A program made the translations under genes and the position numbers. Positions 35,744 through 45,039 of a stretch of 64,000 bases of DNA are shown in pieces. The stretch is taken from contig NZ_JACHJW010000001.1 of the NCBI RefSeq assembly GCF_014203835.1, positions 4,600,501 through 4,664,500 of the forward strand, written 5' to 3'. This DNA is from Micromonospora polyrhachis. Its GTDB lineage: Bacteria > Actinomycetota > Actinomycetes > Mycobacteriales > Micromonosporaceae. Positions within the stretch are counted from its first letter, which is position 1; every line of letters starts with the position of its first letter. The notes beneath the pieces are model-generated. The model did no database searches, was not told the origin of the DNA, and saw only the letters and a program-made list of their open reading frames with translations.

Positions 35744-36799
35744 ATGATGCGCCGGATCGCCGTCCTCGACGCACCGTCCAACCTCGGGCTGCGCCCGCCG
35801 ACGCTCTCCTCGGTGCCCGGCTGTGCCAAGGCACCCGGGGCGTTGCGGGACCATGGCCTGATCGCCCGGCTCGGGGCTCGGGACGCGGGCTGCCTCACGG
35901 CACCGCGATACGACCCTGGTGACTGGCGCCCCGGTGACGGGGTCTGCCACGCCAGGTCGATCGCGGGCTATTCCATGTCGCTGGCGGAACGCATCGAGTC
36001 GATCATCGAACAGGGGGAGTTCCCCGTCGTGCTCGGCGGGGACTGTTCGATCGTGCTCGGCTCGGCGTTGGCGATGCACCGGCTGGGCGAGTCGGTGGGG
36101 GGCCGGATCGGGCTGGTCTACGTCGACGGCCATTCCGACTTCCGGCACCCGGGCAACGCCTCGTACGTCGGTGCCGCCGCAGGCGAGGGACTGGCCCTGG
36201 TCACCGGCCGGGGGCAGGCGGACCTGGCCTCGATCGAGGGCCGCCGACCGTACTTCCGGGACATCGACGTGGCGGTGCTCGGCATCCGGGCCCAGGACGA
36301 CTACCGACTGGATCTCCAGGCGGCCGGCATCGTCACCCGGCCGGTGCCGACGCTGCGGGTGGAGGGGGCCGCCCGCAGCGCCCAGTGGGCCCGGGACCAA
36401 CTGTCCGACTGCGCCGGCTACTGGGTGCACGTCGACGTCGACGTCCTCGACCCGGCGGTGATGCCGGCGGTCGACGCGCCCGACCCGGGCGGGATCGCCT
36501 TCCCCGAGTTGGAGTTGCTGATCGCCGGTCTGGTCGAGACACCACACTGTCTGGGCCTGGAACTCACCGTCTTCGATCCGGACTACGATCCGGACGGCAG
36601 CTATGCCGCCGAGATCGTCGCCGCCCTGGTCGCCGGGCTCGCGTCGGTCGTCGCGCCGGATGCGGGCTCGCTTCGTCCATTGCCGGCCCAGTCGGGTACG
36701 GCGGCCCGCCGGGGACTGCGGGCGGTCACCGGGGTGGCCGAGTCAGCCAGAACCGACGGTGCCCCCGTGACGGACGGGGCGGCCGACGGGGCCGGCTGA
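35744..36799 (+). CDS. Arginase/agmatinase family protein with altered metal ligand
   Basis: 351 residues of the ureohydrolase fold. Metal-binding segments are GGDCS (98-102), DGHSD (D128, H130, D132) and DVDVLDP (D231, D233). In arginases the first motif is GGDHS and its His binds manganese; here it is Cys101. The other ligands are intact, so a metal site is likely but altered chemistry or substrate is possible. An insertion-like extension (about 310-351, Ala/Gly/Asp-rich) ends the protein. Two ATGs are adjacent (35744, 35747) after GGGAG. It ends 80 bp from the convergent penicillin-binding protein gene. Arginase, agmatinase or another guanidino-hydrolase role cannot be decided. Confidence 0.82.
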   Translation: MMRRIAVLDAPSNLGLRPPTLSSVPGCAKAPGALRDHGLIARLGARDAGCLTAPRYDPGDWRPGDGVCHARSIAGYSMSLAERIESIIEQGEFPVVLGGDCSIVLGSALAMHRLGESVGGRIGLVYVDGHSDFRHPGNASYVGAAAGEGLALVTGRGQADLASIEGRRPYFRDIDVAVLGIRAQDDYRLDLQAAGIVTRPVPTLRVEGAARSAQWARDQLSDCAGYWVHVDVDVLDPAVMPAVDAPDPGGIAFPELELLIAGLVETPHCLGLELTVFDPDYDPDGSYAAEIVAALVAGLASVVAPDAGSLRPLPAQSGTAARRGLRAVTGVAESARTDGAPVTDGAADGAG

Positions 36800-36879
36800 C
36801 GGGCGTACGCCTGGCTGACCGACCGATACGGCGGGCTCGCCGCGGGGACAGGGCTCGCCGGGCCAGGCGACCGACCGGC

Positions 36880-38844
36880 TCAGCGGGGCAGGCCGCGCAG
36901 GAACCGTTCGGCGATCGGCACCGAGGTGGCCCCGCTCGATCCGCCCTGCTCCACGAAGATGGCGAAGGCGATGTCGCCCTGCCAGCCCACGAACCAGGCG
37001 TGGGTGTTGGCCGGGTTGTCGTCGTACTCGGCGGTGCCGGTCTTTCCGTACACCGGCTTGCCCGGCACGTCGCGCAACATGGTCGCGGTGCCCTTGGTGA
37101 CCACCTCACGCATCATCGTCCGCAGCGGCTCGACCGAGGTGGTCTTGAGCTGCGGGCCGGGCGGCGCGTTCAGGTCGGCCCCGGCGTCGGACAGCAGCCG
37201 CGGCTGGTGCCACCGACCCTTCGCCACTGCGGCGGTCGCGGCGGCCATGGCCAGCGGGCTGACCAGGGTGGTGCCCTGCCCGAACGAGGCGGCGGCGCGC
37301 TCGGCGGGGGAACCGCCGGTGGAGACCTTGCCGGTGAACGCCTCCGGCCCGACCTGCCAGTTACCCTCCAGGCCCAGGCTCCGACCGGCCTCGGCCAGCC
37401 CGTCGGCACCGAGTTTCGGGGCCAGCGCGGCGAAGGCGGTGTTACACGACTTGGCGAAGTCCGTCCGGAACGGCACGGTGCCGAGTTCGAACCAGTCGGA
37501 GTTCTTGAACGACCGACCGTCGACGGTGAACGTCTTCGGGCAGGCGACCGGGGTGTCGAGGCCCACCGCGCCCTGGTCGAGCAGGCCCAGGGTGCTGACC
37601 ATCTTGAACGTCGAGCCGGGTGGCACCTGGGCGGTGAAGGCGAGGTTCTCGCCCCCGCCACCCGGACCGTTGGCGGCCGCGACGACCGCCCCGTCGCTGA
37701 TCCGCATCGCCACCAGGGCGCTGCGCTGCGACGTACCCTTCAGGGCCGCGTCGGCGGCGTTCTGTGCCCGTACGTCGAGATTGGTCTTCAGCGGCGTTCC
37801 GGCCTGCGGCTCCTGGCGGAACACCTCGGCGACGGTCTCGGCTGGCGCGTCCCCGGACTGTCGGGTGACCGACACACTGACTCCCGGGATTCCGGCCAAC
37901 TGCCGCTCGTAACGTCCCTGGAGTCCGCCGTGTCCGATCAGGTCGCCCACCGCGTAGCGGCCGGGATTCTTGTCGAGGTCGTCCTTCTGCACCGGGTCGA
38001 CGGTGCCCAGCAGGGCCCGGGCGAACTCCCGGGTCGGTGCGAGTGAACGCTGCTCGTCCCGGAACTTCGTGCCGGGCAGGTCGTAGATGCGGGACTTGAT
38101 CTGTAGGTACTGCGCCCGCCGCAGGCTGACGACGTCGACGAAGGCGTTCGTGTCGGCGCTCTTGATCCGGTCGGGGAGATCGCTCAGGTCGATCGGTGGG
38201 TCGAGCGCCGGCCGGACCGCCCGGAAGGCGCTGTTCAATTCCTTGACCAGCGCGGGGACGTCGGTCACCTCACCGGGCTGTACGCCGATCACGACGACCG
38301 GTTGTGGGCTGACGACCGGCTGTCCGGTGCCGTCGAGGATCGCGGCCCGCTGCGCGGGTGCCAGTCGCCGCACCGACAGGCGGGTGCCGTCGGTGAGTTG
38401 TTCCTGCACCATCCGAGGCTCCCACACCACCTGCCACTCGCCATCCTTGTCGGTGAGCCGTACGGAGGTGGGGTAGCTCCAGTGCTGTCCGCCGGGCAGG
38501 GTCCAGTCGATGGTTACCGGAACGATAGCTGTGTCCTTGGTCACCTTGGCGTCGCCGGCCCTGCTCAGCGCCGGTGGCGTCTCGGACAGATCGCCGGTGA
38601 GCGTCTTGATCTGCGCGTCGACCTCGGCCCCGCTGATCCGCTGACCTGCGGGGCCGACGAAGGAGAGGGAGGCGAGCCGACCATCTCGCCAGCCGGTGAG
38701 GAAGGAGTCCAACCGTTCCTCCGGGCGGTCACTGCCCGAACATCCGACCAGAGCGCCCGCGAGCAGCCCTAGTCCGGCGAGCGCGGCGACGGTCCGCTGC
38801 CCGGGTCGGCGATGGGAACGACAGAAAGGGTACGGCCGGCGCAT
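36880..38844 (-). CDS. Lipoprotein penicillin-binding protein (class B transpeptidase)
   Basis: 654 residues. ATG 38844 has GGAAGG upstream. A lipobox ends at Cys35 (GALVGC), anchoring it outside the membrane. Domains in order: an NTF2-like MecA_N-type domain (about 40-150), a dimerisation region, and the transpeptidase with S411-T-F-K414, S466-C-N468 and K601-T-G603. All three catalytic motifs are intact, so it should cross-link peptidoglycan and bind beta-lactams. Lipoprotein PBPs with a MecA_N domain resemble PBP2a-type enzymes, which sometimes have low beta-lactam affinity; that is not shown here. Divergent from the glutamate dehydrogenase gene. Confidence 0.92.
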   Translation of the reverse strand: MRRPYPFCRSHRRPGQRTVAALAGLGLLAGALVGCSGSDRPEERLDSFLTGWRDGRLASLSFVGPAGQRISGAEVDAQIKTLTGDLSETPPALSRAGDAKVTKDTAIVPVTIDWTLPGGQHWSYPTSVRLTDKDGEWQVVWEPRMVQEQLTDGTRLSVRRLAPAQRAAILDGTGQPVVSPQPVVVIGVQPGEVTDVPALVKELNSAFRAVRPALDPPIDLSDLPDRIKSADTNAFVDVVSLRRAQYLQIKSRIYDLPGTKFRDEQRSLAPTREFARALLGTVDPVQKDDLDKNPGRYAVGDLIGHGGLQGRYERQLAGIPGVSVSVTRQSGDAPAETVAEVFRQEPQAGTPLKTNLDVRAQNAADAALKGTSQRSALVAMRISDGAVVAAANGPGGGGENLAFTAQVPPGSTFKMVSTLGLLDQGAVGLDTPVACPKTFTVDGRSFKNSDWFELGTVPFRTDFAKSCNTAFAALAPKLGADGLAEAGRSLGLEGNWQVGPEAFTGKVSTGGSPAERAAASFGQGTTLVSPLAMAAATAAVAKGRWHQPRLLSDAGADLNAPPGPQLKTTSVEPLRTMMREVVTKGTATMLRDVPGKPVYGKTGTAEYDDNPANTHAWFVGWQGDIAFAIFVEQGGSSGATSVPIAERFLRGLPR

Positions 38845-39164
38845 CAGATGATCACCTTCCGTGGCGATCGGGGATGGGACGCCCCCGACGGTAGTACGTG
38901 ACCGTTTCGGCGAGGGGTATGGTCGGCCCGTGCCACCGCGACAAGATCGCACACGGGCTGCCGAAACACGGCCCTGCACGGGTGTGATGACCTCCTCAGC
39001 CTGGGTACTCAGCGCCGCAGGGTCTGTCTCGCGTTTTCGCGATGGGTGGTACCGACGGAGTCCGGCTCCGGACGTCCGGTCGGCAGTTCGCCGACAAATC
39101 CAAGAACAGCTAGCACATAGGCTGGACAGGCCCACAACGAAGTGGGTTGAGGGGAGTGGCACCG
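38845..39164. other. Divergent promoter region, PBP and glutamate dehydrogenase
   Basis: 320 bases without a gene. A TAGGCT -10-like hexamer (39118-39123) lies about 40 bases before the dehydrogenase start. Several short CCGG-type inverted repeats occur, none convincing as an operator. Confidence 0.4.
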
Positions 39165-42100
39165 ATGGACCGGCGTCCGGCGACTAAACCGAGACCCGAT
39201 CTCCGGCCGGGTACGAGCCGGGACGACGACTTCGACACGGCGACCGACAGCGACGGCGATGGTGCCGGCGTCACCGGACTCACCGGCGTCAGCGTCGACA
39301 CGCTCTACGATCCGGCGCTACCCAGCGAGGCGCTGGGTGACGATGTGGATGACTCCGATCTCGACGAGCCGGTGCCGAACGCGGAACGACTCGTCGCTCA
39401 GGCCGTCGTGCTGGCCGGGGACGACCACGACGCGGCCACCCTGGTCGACCGGTTCTGGCGGTTCGCGCCGGACGAGGAACTGATCGGGTTCACCGCCGAG
39501 GAGATGCTGGTCGCCGCCCGGGACCACCGGGACCTGGCCCAGCAGCGGGTGCCCGGCGAGCTGAAGCTACGCATCCACGAGCCGGCCGCCGAGCAGCAGC
39601 ACACCGTCATCGAGATCGTCACCGACGACATGCCGTTCCTGGTCGACTCGGTGACCGCCCTGCTCACCGCCCAGCACCTCGACGTCCACCTGCTGGTGCA
39701 CCCACTGGTCGTGGTGCGCCGGGAGCCGTTGGGCAAGCTGATCGAGGTCGCCGCCGACGTCGAGCCCGACGACGCCATCGACGGCGACCTCGTCGAGAGC
39801 TGGATGCACATCGAGATCGATCCGGTCCGTGACCCGGAAGTCCGGGATCGGCTGCGCGCCGAGTTGCAGCGGGTCCTCACCGACGTACGCGAGGCGGTGG
39901 AGGACTGGCCGAAGATGCGCGAGCGGGCCCTCGCGCTCGCCGACGAGCTGGCCGCCGCCCGTACCTCGGACGCCCGGCCGCCGGTGCCGGAGAAGGACAT
40001 CACCGACTCGGTGGAGCTGCTGCGCTGGCTTGCCCACGAACACTTCACCTTCCTCGGCTACCGGGAGTACCGACTGGCTGACGCCGACGCCGACGCCGAC
40101 GCCGACGAGGCAGCTGGCGGCGCGGGCGACAAGGTGCTGGAGGCGGTGCTCGGCACCGGGCTGGGCATCCTGCGCCAGGATTCCACCCAACCCCGGGCGC
40201 TGTCGTCGATGACGCCGGAGGCGCACGACAAGGTGCTGGAGAAGCGCCTGCTGATCATCACGAAGGCGAACTCCCGGGCGACCGTGCACCGTTCCGCCTA
40301 CCTGGACTACATCGGCTTCAAGATCTTCAACGAGGCCGGCGAGGTGGTCGGCGAGAAGCGCTTCCTGGGCCTGTTCTCCACCGCCGCCTACCGGACCAGT
40401 GTGCGTGAACTGCCGGTGGTCCGCCGTAAGGTCGCCGAGGTGATGGAACGCTCGGGCCTGAGCCCGCGCAGCCACTCCGGCAAGGACCTGCTCCAGATCC
40501 TGGAGACCTACCCCCGCGACGAGCTGTTCCAGATCAAGACCGACGACCTCTACCACGCGGTCGTCGGTGTGCTACGGATGGCCGGGCGTCGTCAGTTGCG
40601 GCTCTTCCTGCGCCGGGACGGCTACGGCCGGTTCATCTCCTGCCTGATCTACCTGCCCCGGGACCGGTTCACCACCCAGAACCGGCTGCGTATGCAGGAG
40701 ATCCTGCTGCGCGAGCTGAACGGGGTCGGGGTCGACTACACCACCCGGGTCACCGAGTCGATGCTCGCCCGGGTCCACTTCATCGTCCGTACCGACCCGG
40801 GCAACCCGCCCGGTGAGGTGGACGCCGACGTGCTGGCCGAGCAGCTGGCCGAGGCGACCCGACTCTGGGACGACGACTACCGGCTGGTGCTCGAACGCAA
40901 GCTCGGCGACGAGCAGGCCAAGCACCTGTTCACCCGGTACGCCGACGCGTTCCCAGAGGGCTACAAGGACGGGCACACGCCGTACGAGGCGATGAAGGAC
41001 CTGGCCAAGCTGGAGCTGCTGGAGGAGCCCGGCCAGCTGGAGATGCACCTGTTCCGCAAGCAGCACCCGGCCCGGGCGACCGCCAGCGGCTGGACCGCCC
41101 CGGAGCCGCCCGACGAGATGGACGTCCGGTTCAAGGTCTACCGGTACGGCGAGCCGATGGTGCTCTCCGCGGTGCTGCCGGTGCTGCACTCCCTCGGCGT
41201 GAGCGTGGTGGACGAGCACCCGTACGAGGTGGACCGGATCGACGGCCGGATCTACCTGTACGACTTCGGGCTGCAACTGCCCGAGGGGGCGCGGGAGCTG
41301 ATCGAGGTACGGGCGCACGTGGAGAACGCCTTCTCCGCCACCTGGCGGGGCGAGGCGGAGATCGACGGCTTCAACGAGCTGGTGCTGCGGGCCGGGCTGA
41401 CCTGGCGGCAGGTGGTGGTGCTGCGGGCGTACGCGAAGTACCTGAGGCAGGCCGGCACGGTCTTCTCCCAGGAATACATGGAGTCGACCTTCATCGCCTA
41501 CCCCAACCTGGCCGCGCTGCTGGTGGAACTCTTCGAGGTGCGGTTCTCCCCGCTGCTGGAGTTGAGCACCGAGGAACGCAACCTGCGCAGCAAGGAGCTG
41601 GTGGCCACCGTCGGGCGGGAGCTGGACGAGGTGTCCAGCCTGGACCAGGACCGGATCCTGCGGTCCTACCTGACGCTGATCCAGGCCACCCTGCGGACCA
41701 GCTTCTACCAGCGCCGTACCGACGGGCGGCCCAAGCCGTACGTGGCGTTCAAGCTGGACCCGCAGGCGATCCCGGACCTGCCGGCACCCCGCCCGAAGTT
41801 CGAGATCTTCGTCTACTCGCCGCGCTTCGAGGGCGTGCACCTGCGGTACGGGCCGGTGGCCCGGGGCGGGTTGCGCTGGTCGGACCGGCGGGAGGACTTC
41901 CGTACCGAGGTGCTCGGCCTGGTCAAGGCGCAGATGGTGAAGAACGCCGTGATCGTGCCGGTGGGCGCCAAGGGCGGCTTCGTGCTCAAGCAGAAGCCGG
42001 GGGACCGGGACGAGGCGGTCGCCTGCTACCAGGAGTTCATCTCGGCGCTGCTGGACGTGACCGACAACCTGGTCGGCGGGCAGATCGTGCCGCCGCACGA

Positions 42101-44249
42101 GGTGGTCCGGCACGACGGTGACGACCCGTACCTGGTGGTGGCGGCGGACAAGGGCACCGCCAGCTTCTCCGACATCGCCAACGAGATCTCCACCTCGTAC
42201 GGCTTCTGGCTGGGCGACGCGTTCGCCTCCGGCGGCTCGGCCGGCTACGACCACAAGAAGATGGGCATCACCGCCCGGGGCGCCTGGGAGTCGGTGAAGC
42301 GGCACTTCCGGGACATGGGCATCGACACCCAGACCCAGGACTTCACCGTGGTCGGGGTCGGTGACATGTCCGGTGACGTCTTCGGTAACGGGATGCTGCT
42401 CTCCGAGCACATCCGGCTGGTGGCCGCCTTCGACCACCGGCACATCTTCGTGGACCCGTCGCCGGACTCCGCACGTTCCTACGTGGAACGGAAGCGGCTC
42501 TTCGACACGGAGCGCTCCTCCTGGGCCGACTACGACCCGACGCTGATCTCCGAGGGCGGTGGCGTCTTCCCGCGTACCGCCAAGTCGATCCAGGTGTCGC
42601 CGCAGATACGGGCGGCGCTCGGCCTGGAGCCGGACGTCGAGTCGATCTCGCCGCAGGACCTGATGAAGGCGATCCTGATGGCGCCGGTCGACCTGTTCTG
42701 GAACGGCGGGATCGGCACCTACGTCAAGGCGTCCAGCGAGTCCAACGCCGAGGTCGGGGACAAGTCCAACGACGCGATCCGGATCAACGGCAAGGACCTG
42801 CGGGTCAAGGTGGTCGGCGAGGGCGGCAACCTGGGCTTCACCCAGGTGGGTCGGATCGAGTACGCCCTGGCGGGCGGCCGGATGAACACCGACTTCATCG
42901 ACAACGCCGCCGGGGTGGACTGCTCCGACCACGAGGTCAACATCAAGATCCTGCTCGGCGCGGTGGTGGCCGACGGCGAGCTGACCGGCCCGGAGCGGGA
43001 CACGCTGCTGGCGGAGATGACCGACGAGGTCGCCGAGCTGGTGCTGCGGGACAACTACGACCAGGCCCGAGCGATCGGCAACGCGATGGCGCAGGCCGGC
43101 TCGCTGCTGCCGGTGCACCGCCGGATGATCTCCGACCTGGAGCGCTCCGGCCAGCTCAACCGGGAGTTGGAAGCGCTCGCCTCGGACGAGGAGCTGGCGG
43201 CCCGCACCGAGACCGGGCTGACCGCGCCGGAGTTCGCGGTGCTGCTCGCGTACACGAAGATCGCCCTGGAGCGGGAGATCCTCGAAGACGGGCTGGCCGA
43301 CGAGGAGTGGACGGCCGAGGTGCTGGCCAACTACTTCCCGACCCCGCTGCGGGAGCGGTACGCCGACCGGATGGCCGGTCACCGGTTGCGCCGGGACATC
43401 GTCACCACCGTCCTGGTGAACGAGGTGATCAACCGAGGCGGAATCTCGTTCATCTACCGGGTGGTCGAGGAGACCGCCGCCAGCGCGGCGGACGTGATCC
43501 GCGCCTACGTGGTGGTCCGCGACGTCTTCCGGCTCGGTGAGGTCTGGGAAGCCATCGAGGCGCTGGACAACAAGGTGCCCACGGACGTGCAGACGGCCGT
43601 CTACCTGGATGCCCGCCGGCTGCTCGACCGGGCGGTCCGTTGGCTGGTCACCAACAGGCGCTCGCCGCTGGACGTGCCGGGGGAGATCCGCCGACTGCGC
43701 GACGGCGTCTCCCAGCTCCTGCCGGACCTGGACCGGCTCTTCTACGGCAGCGAGCGGCAGGCGCTGGAGGCACACGTCGAACTGCTCCTTGGGCGTGGAC
43801 TGCCCCGGGAACTGGCAGCACAGGCGACCCGCCTGATGTACAGCTTCGGCCTCCTCGACGTGGTGGAGACCGCGGCCGCGACGGGGCGCGACGTGAACGA
43901 GGTCGCCTCGGTCTACTTCGTGCTCTCCGACCGGTTCCGGGTCGACTCGCTGCTGTCGAAGATCTCGCTGCTGCCGCGGGAGGACCGCTGGCAGACCCTG
44001 GCCCGGATGGCGTTGCGTTACGACCTGTACGCGGCGCTGGCGGCGCTCACCGCCGAGGTGCTCGGCTCGACAGCCGACTCCGCGCCGGCGGAGGACCGGG
44101 TGCAGGAGTGGGAGCAGTCCAACGCCACGTCGGTTGGCCGGGCCCGTAAGGCGATGGGCGAGTTCGACGAGTCACGGGCGGATCTGGCCGCGTTGTCGGT
44201 GCTGCTGCGTCAGATCCGTACCCTGGTCCGGACGTCGGCGGCCAGCTGA
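39165..44249 (+). CDS. gdh: NAD-specific glutamate dehydrogenase, 180-kDa class
   Basis: 1694 residues, the size of the large actinobacterial L_180 NAD-glutamate dehydrogenases that deaminate glutamate to 2-oxoglutarate. Regulatory ACT-like N-terminal domains (about 50-650) precede the catalytic core with GGLRWSDRREDFRTEVLGLVK, VPVGAKGGFVLK and the NAD-binding part (VVGVGDMSGDVFGNGML, VVGEGGNLGFTQVGRIEYA), then a long helical C-terminus. ATG 39165 follows GGGGAG; a TTG at 39147 is the alternative. An Ala-Asp dipeptide run (about 306-316) is coded by a GCCGAC repeat. Catabolic glutamate use is the expected role. A strong hairpin follows. Confidence 0.95.
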   Translation: MDRRPATKPRPDLRPGTSRDDDFDTATDSDGDGAGVTGLTGVSVDTLYDPALPSEALGDDVDDSDLDEPVPNAERLVAQAVVLAGDDHDAATLVDRFWRFAPDEELIGFTAEEMLVAARDHRDLAQQRVPGELKLRIHEPAAEQQHTVIEIVTDDMPFLVDSVTALLTAQHLDVHLLVHPLVVVRREPLGKLIEVAADVEPDDAIDGDLVESWMHIEIDPVRDPEVRDRLRAELQRVLTDVREAVEDWPKMRERALALADELAAARTSDARPPVPEKDITDSVELLRWLAHEHFTFLGYREYRLADADADADADEAAGGAGDKVLEAVLGTGLGILRQDSTQPRALSSMTPEAHDKVLEKRLLIITKANSRATVHRSAYLDYIGFKIFNEAGEVVGEKRFLGLFSTAAYRTSVRELPVVRRKVAEVMERSGLSPRSHSGKDLLQILETYPRDELFQIKTDDLYHAVVGVLRMAGRRQLRLFLRRDGYGRFISCLIYLPRDRFTTQNRLRMQEILLRELNGVGVDYTTRVTESMLARVHFIVRTDPGNPPGEVDADVLAEQLAEATRLWDDDYRLVLERKLGDEQAKHLFTRYADAFPEGYKDGHTPYEAMKDLAKLELLEEPGQLEMHLFRKQHPARATASGWTAPEPPDEMDVRFKVYRYGEPMVLSAVLPVLHSLGVSVVDEHPYEVDRIDGRIYLYDFGLQLPEGARELIEVRAHVENAFSATWRGEAEIDGFNELVLRAGLTWRQVVVLRAYAKYLRQAGTVFSQEYMESTFIAYPNLAALLVELFEVRFSPLLELSTEERNLRSKELVATVGRELDEVSSLDQDRILRSYLTLIQATLRTSFYQRRTDGRPKPYVAFKLDPQAIPDLPAPRPKFEIFVYSPRFEGVHLRYGPVARGGLRWSDRREDFRTEVLGLVKAQMVKNAVIVPVGAKGGFVLKQKPGDRDEAVACYQEFISALLDVTDNLVGGQIVPPHEVVRHDGDDPYLVVAADKGTASFSDIANEISTSYGFWLGDAFASGGSAGYDHKKMGITARGAWESVKRHFRDMGIDTQTQDFTVVGVGDMSGDVFGNGMLLSEHIRLVAAFDHRHIFVDPSPDSARSYVERKRLFDTERSSWADYDPTLISEGGGVFPRTAKSIQVSPQIRAALGLEPDVESISPQDLMKAILMAPVDLFWNGGIGTYVKASSESNAEVGDKSNDAIRINGKDLRVKVVGEGGNLGFTQVGRIEYALAGGRMNTDFIDNAAGVDCSDHEVNIKILLGAVVADGELTGPERDTLLAEMTDEVAELVLRDNYDQARAIGNAMAQAGSLLPVHRRMISDLERSGQLNRELEALASDEELAARTETGLTAPEFAVLLAYTKIALEREILEDGLADEEWTAEVLANYFPTPLRERYADRMAGHRLRRDIVTTVLVNEVINRGGISFIYRVVEETAASAADVIRAYVVVRDVFRLGEVWEAIEALDNKVPTDVQTAVYLDARRLLDRAVRWLVTNRRSPLDVPGEIRRLRDGVSQLLPDLDRLFYGSERQALEAHVELLLGRGLPRELAAQATRLMYSFGLLDVVETAAATGRDVNEVASVYFVLSDRFRVDSLLSKISLLPREDRWQTLARMALRYDLYAALAALTAEVLGSTADSAPAEDRVQEWEQSNATSVGRARKAMGEFDESRADLAALSVLLRQIRTLVRTSAAS

Positions 44250-44267
44250 CCGCCGGTTGCACGCACG

Positions 44268-44303
44268 AGCCGGGGCCCGGATCTGATTCCGGGCCCCGGC
44301 TCT
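44268..44303. terminator. Bidirectional hairpin terminator
   Basis: 15-bp perfect arms (GAGCCGGGGCCCGGA and complement) with a 6-base loop, followed by TTT, between the convergent glutamate dehydrogenase and sortase genes. Confidence 0.85.
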
Positions 44304-44313
44304 TTCCGTCCCG

Positions 44314-45039
44314 TCAGGGCACGAGGGTGGCGAACACGATGATGTTGTTGACGTAGCTGCGGGTCCGCTCGTCGAACTGTCCACCACAGGTCACCACCCG
44401 CAGGGCGGCCTTCTCCGTCGGACCGTAGACGAGTTCGGTGGGAAAGCCGGTCTTCGGGTACGACTCGACGGAATCGACCCTGAACTTCGCGATCGTGCGG
44501 TCCTTGCGGGTCACCTGGATCTTGTCTCCGGGTTGCAACGCCCCGAGGTGGAAGAAGACCGCGGGGCCGATCACGGCGGAGTCGACGTGCCCCACGATCA
44601 CCGAGTTTCCGATCTCCCCGGGGCTCGGCCCCGGCTGGTACCAGCCGGCCAGTTGTGCCTGATCCAGCGGTGGGACCTGGATCGTGCCATCCGGGTTCAC
44701 CCCCAACGACATGATCTTCGCGGCGACCCCGATCCGCGGGATCGTGATGTCGGTCGGTTCGGATCGGGCGAAGACGGTCGAGCCGGCGGGCAGAAGGTCG
44801 TTGCCCCCCTCGTCGCCAGCGTCGTCCAGCGACTGTTCATCGGTGACGTCAGGGTTGGAGGGCCCGGCCTCGGCGCGGGGCTGTGGAGGTCGTAGCGGCG
44901 GCGAGGCGTTCAGGGCGGCGCCGATGAAACCGGCGCCGAGCAGGGCCAGCAGGGCGATGAGCGCGACGCCGACGGCGCGCCACGATGATCCGTGACGGCC
45001 GTCGGCTCCACTCGTCGCCGGCTCAGGCCAGCGTGCCAT
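44314..45039 (-). CDS. Class F-type sortase
   Basis: 241 residues. One N-terminal membrane helix (about 22-44), a Pro-rich spacer, then the sortase beta-barrel with catalytic His151 (VIVGHVDS), Cys218 (VVTCGG) and Arg225/Arg227 (ERTRSYVNN). Compactness and the IPRIGVAAKI start resemble class F actinobacterial sortases, which attach secreted proteins to peptidoglycan or process them. ATG 45039 lies inside the end of the upstream gene, overlapping by 17 bp, so the two are co-transcribed. That gene encodes an exported protein with a C-terminal membrane segment, the natural candidate substrate. Confidence 0.88.
   Translation of the reverse strand: MARWPEPATSGADGRHGSSWRAVGVALIALLALLGAGFIGAALNASPPLRPPQPRAEAGPSNPDVTDEQSLDDAGDEGGNDLLPAGSTVFARSEPTDITIPRIGVAAKIMSLGVNPDGTIQVPPLDQAQLAGWYQPGPSPGEIGNSVIVGHVDSAVIGPAVFFHLGALQPGDKIQVTRKDRTIAKFRVDSVESYPKTGFPTELVYGPTEKAALRVVTCGGQFDERTRSYVNNIIVFATLVP

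Noticed and set aside
40075-40110. GCCGAC hexamer run considered as a regulatory repeat
   Set aside because: It is inside the glutamate dehydrogenase frame and simply encodes an Ala-Asp run.
40572-43775. 1067-codon open frame antisense to glutamate dehydrogenase
   Set aside because: Composition is that of a shadow frame in high-GC coding DNA (Val/Gly/Arg/His-rich, no domain), and the plus strand encodes a complete well-conserved enzyme.
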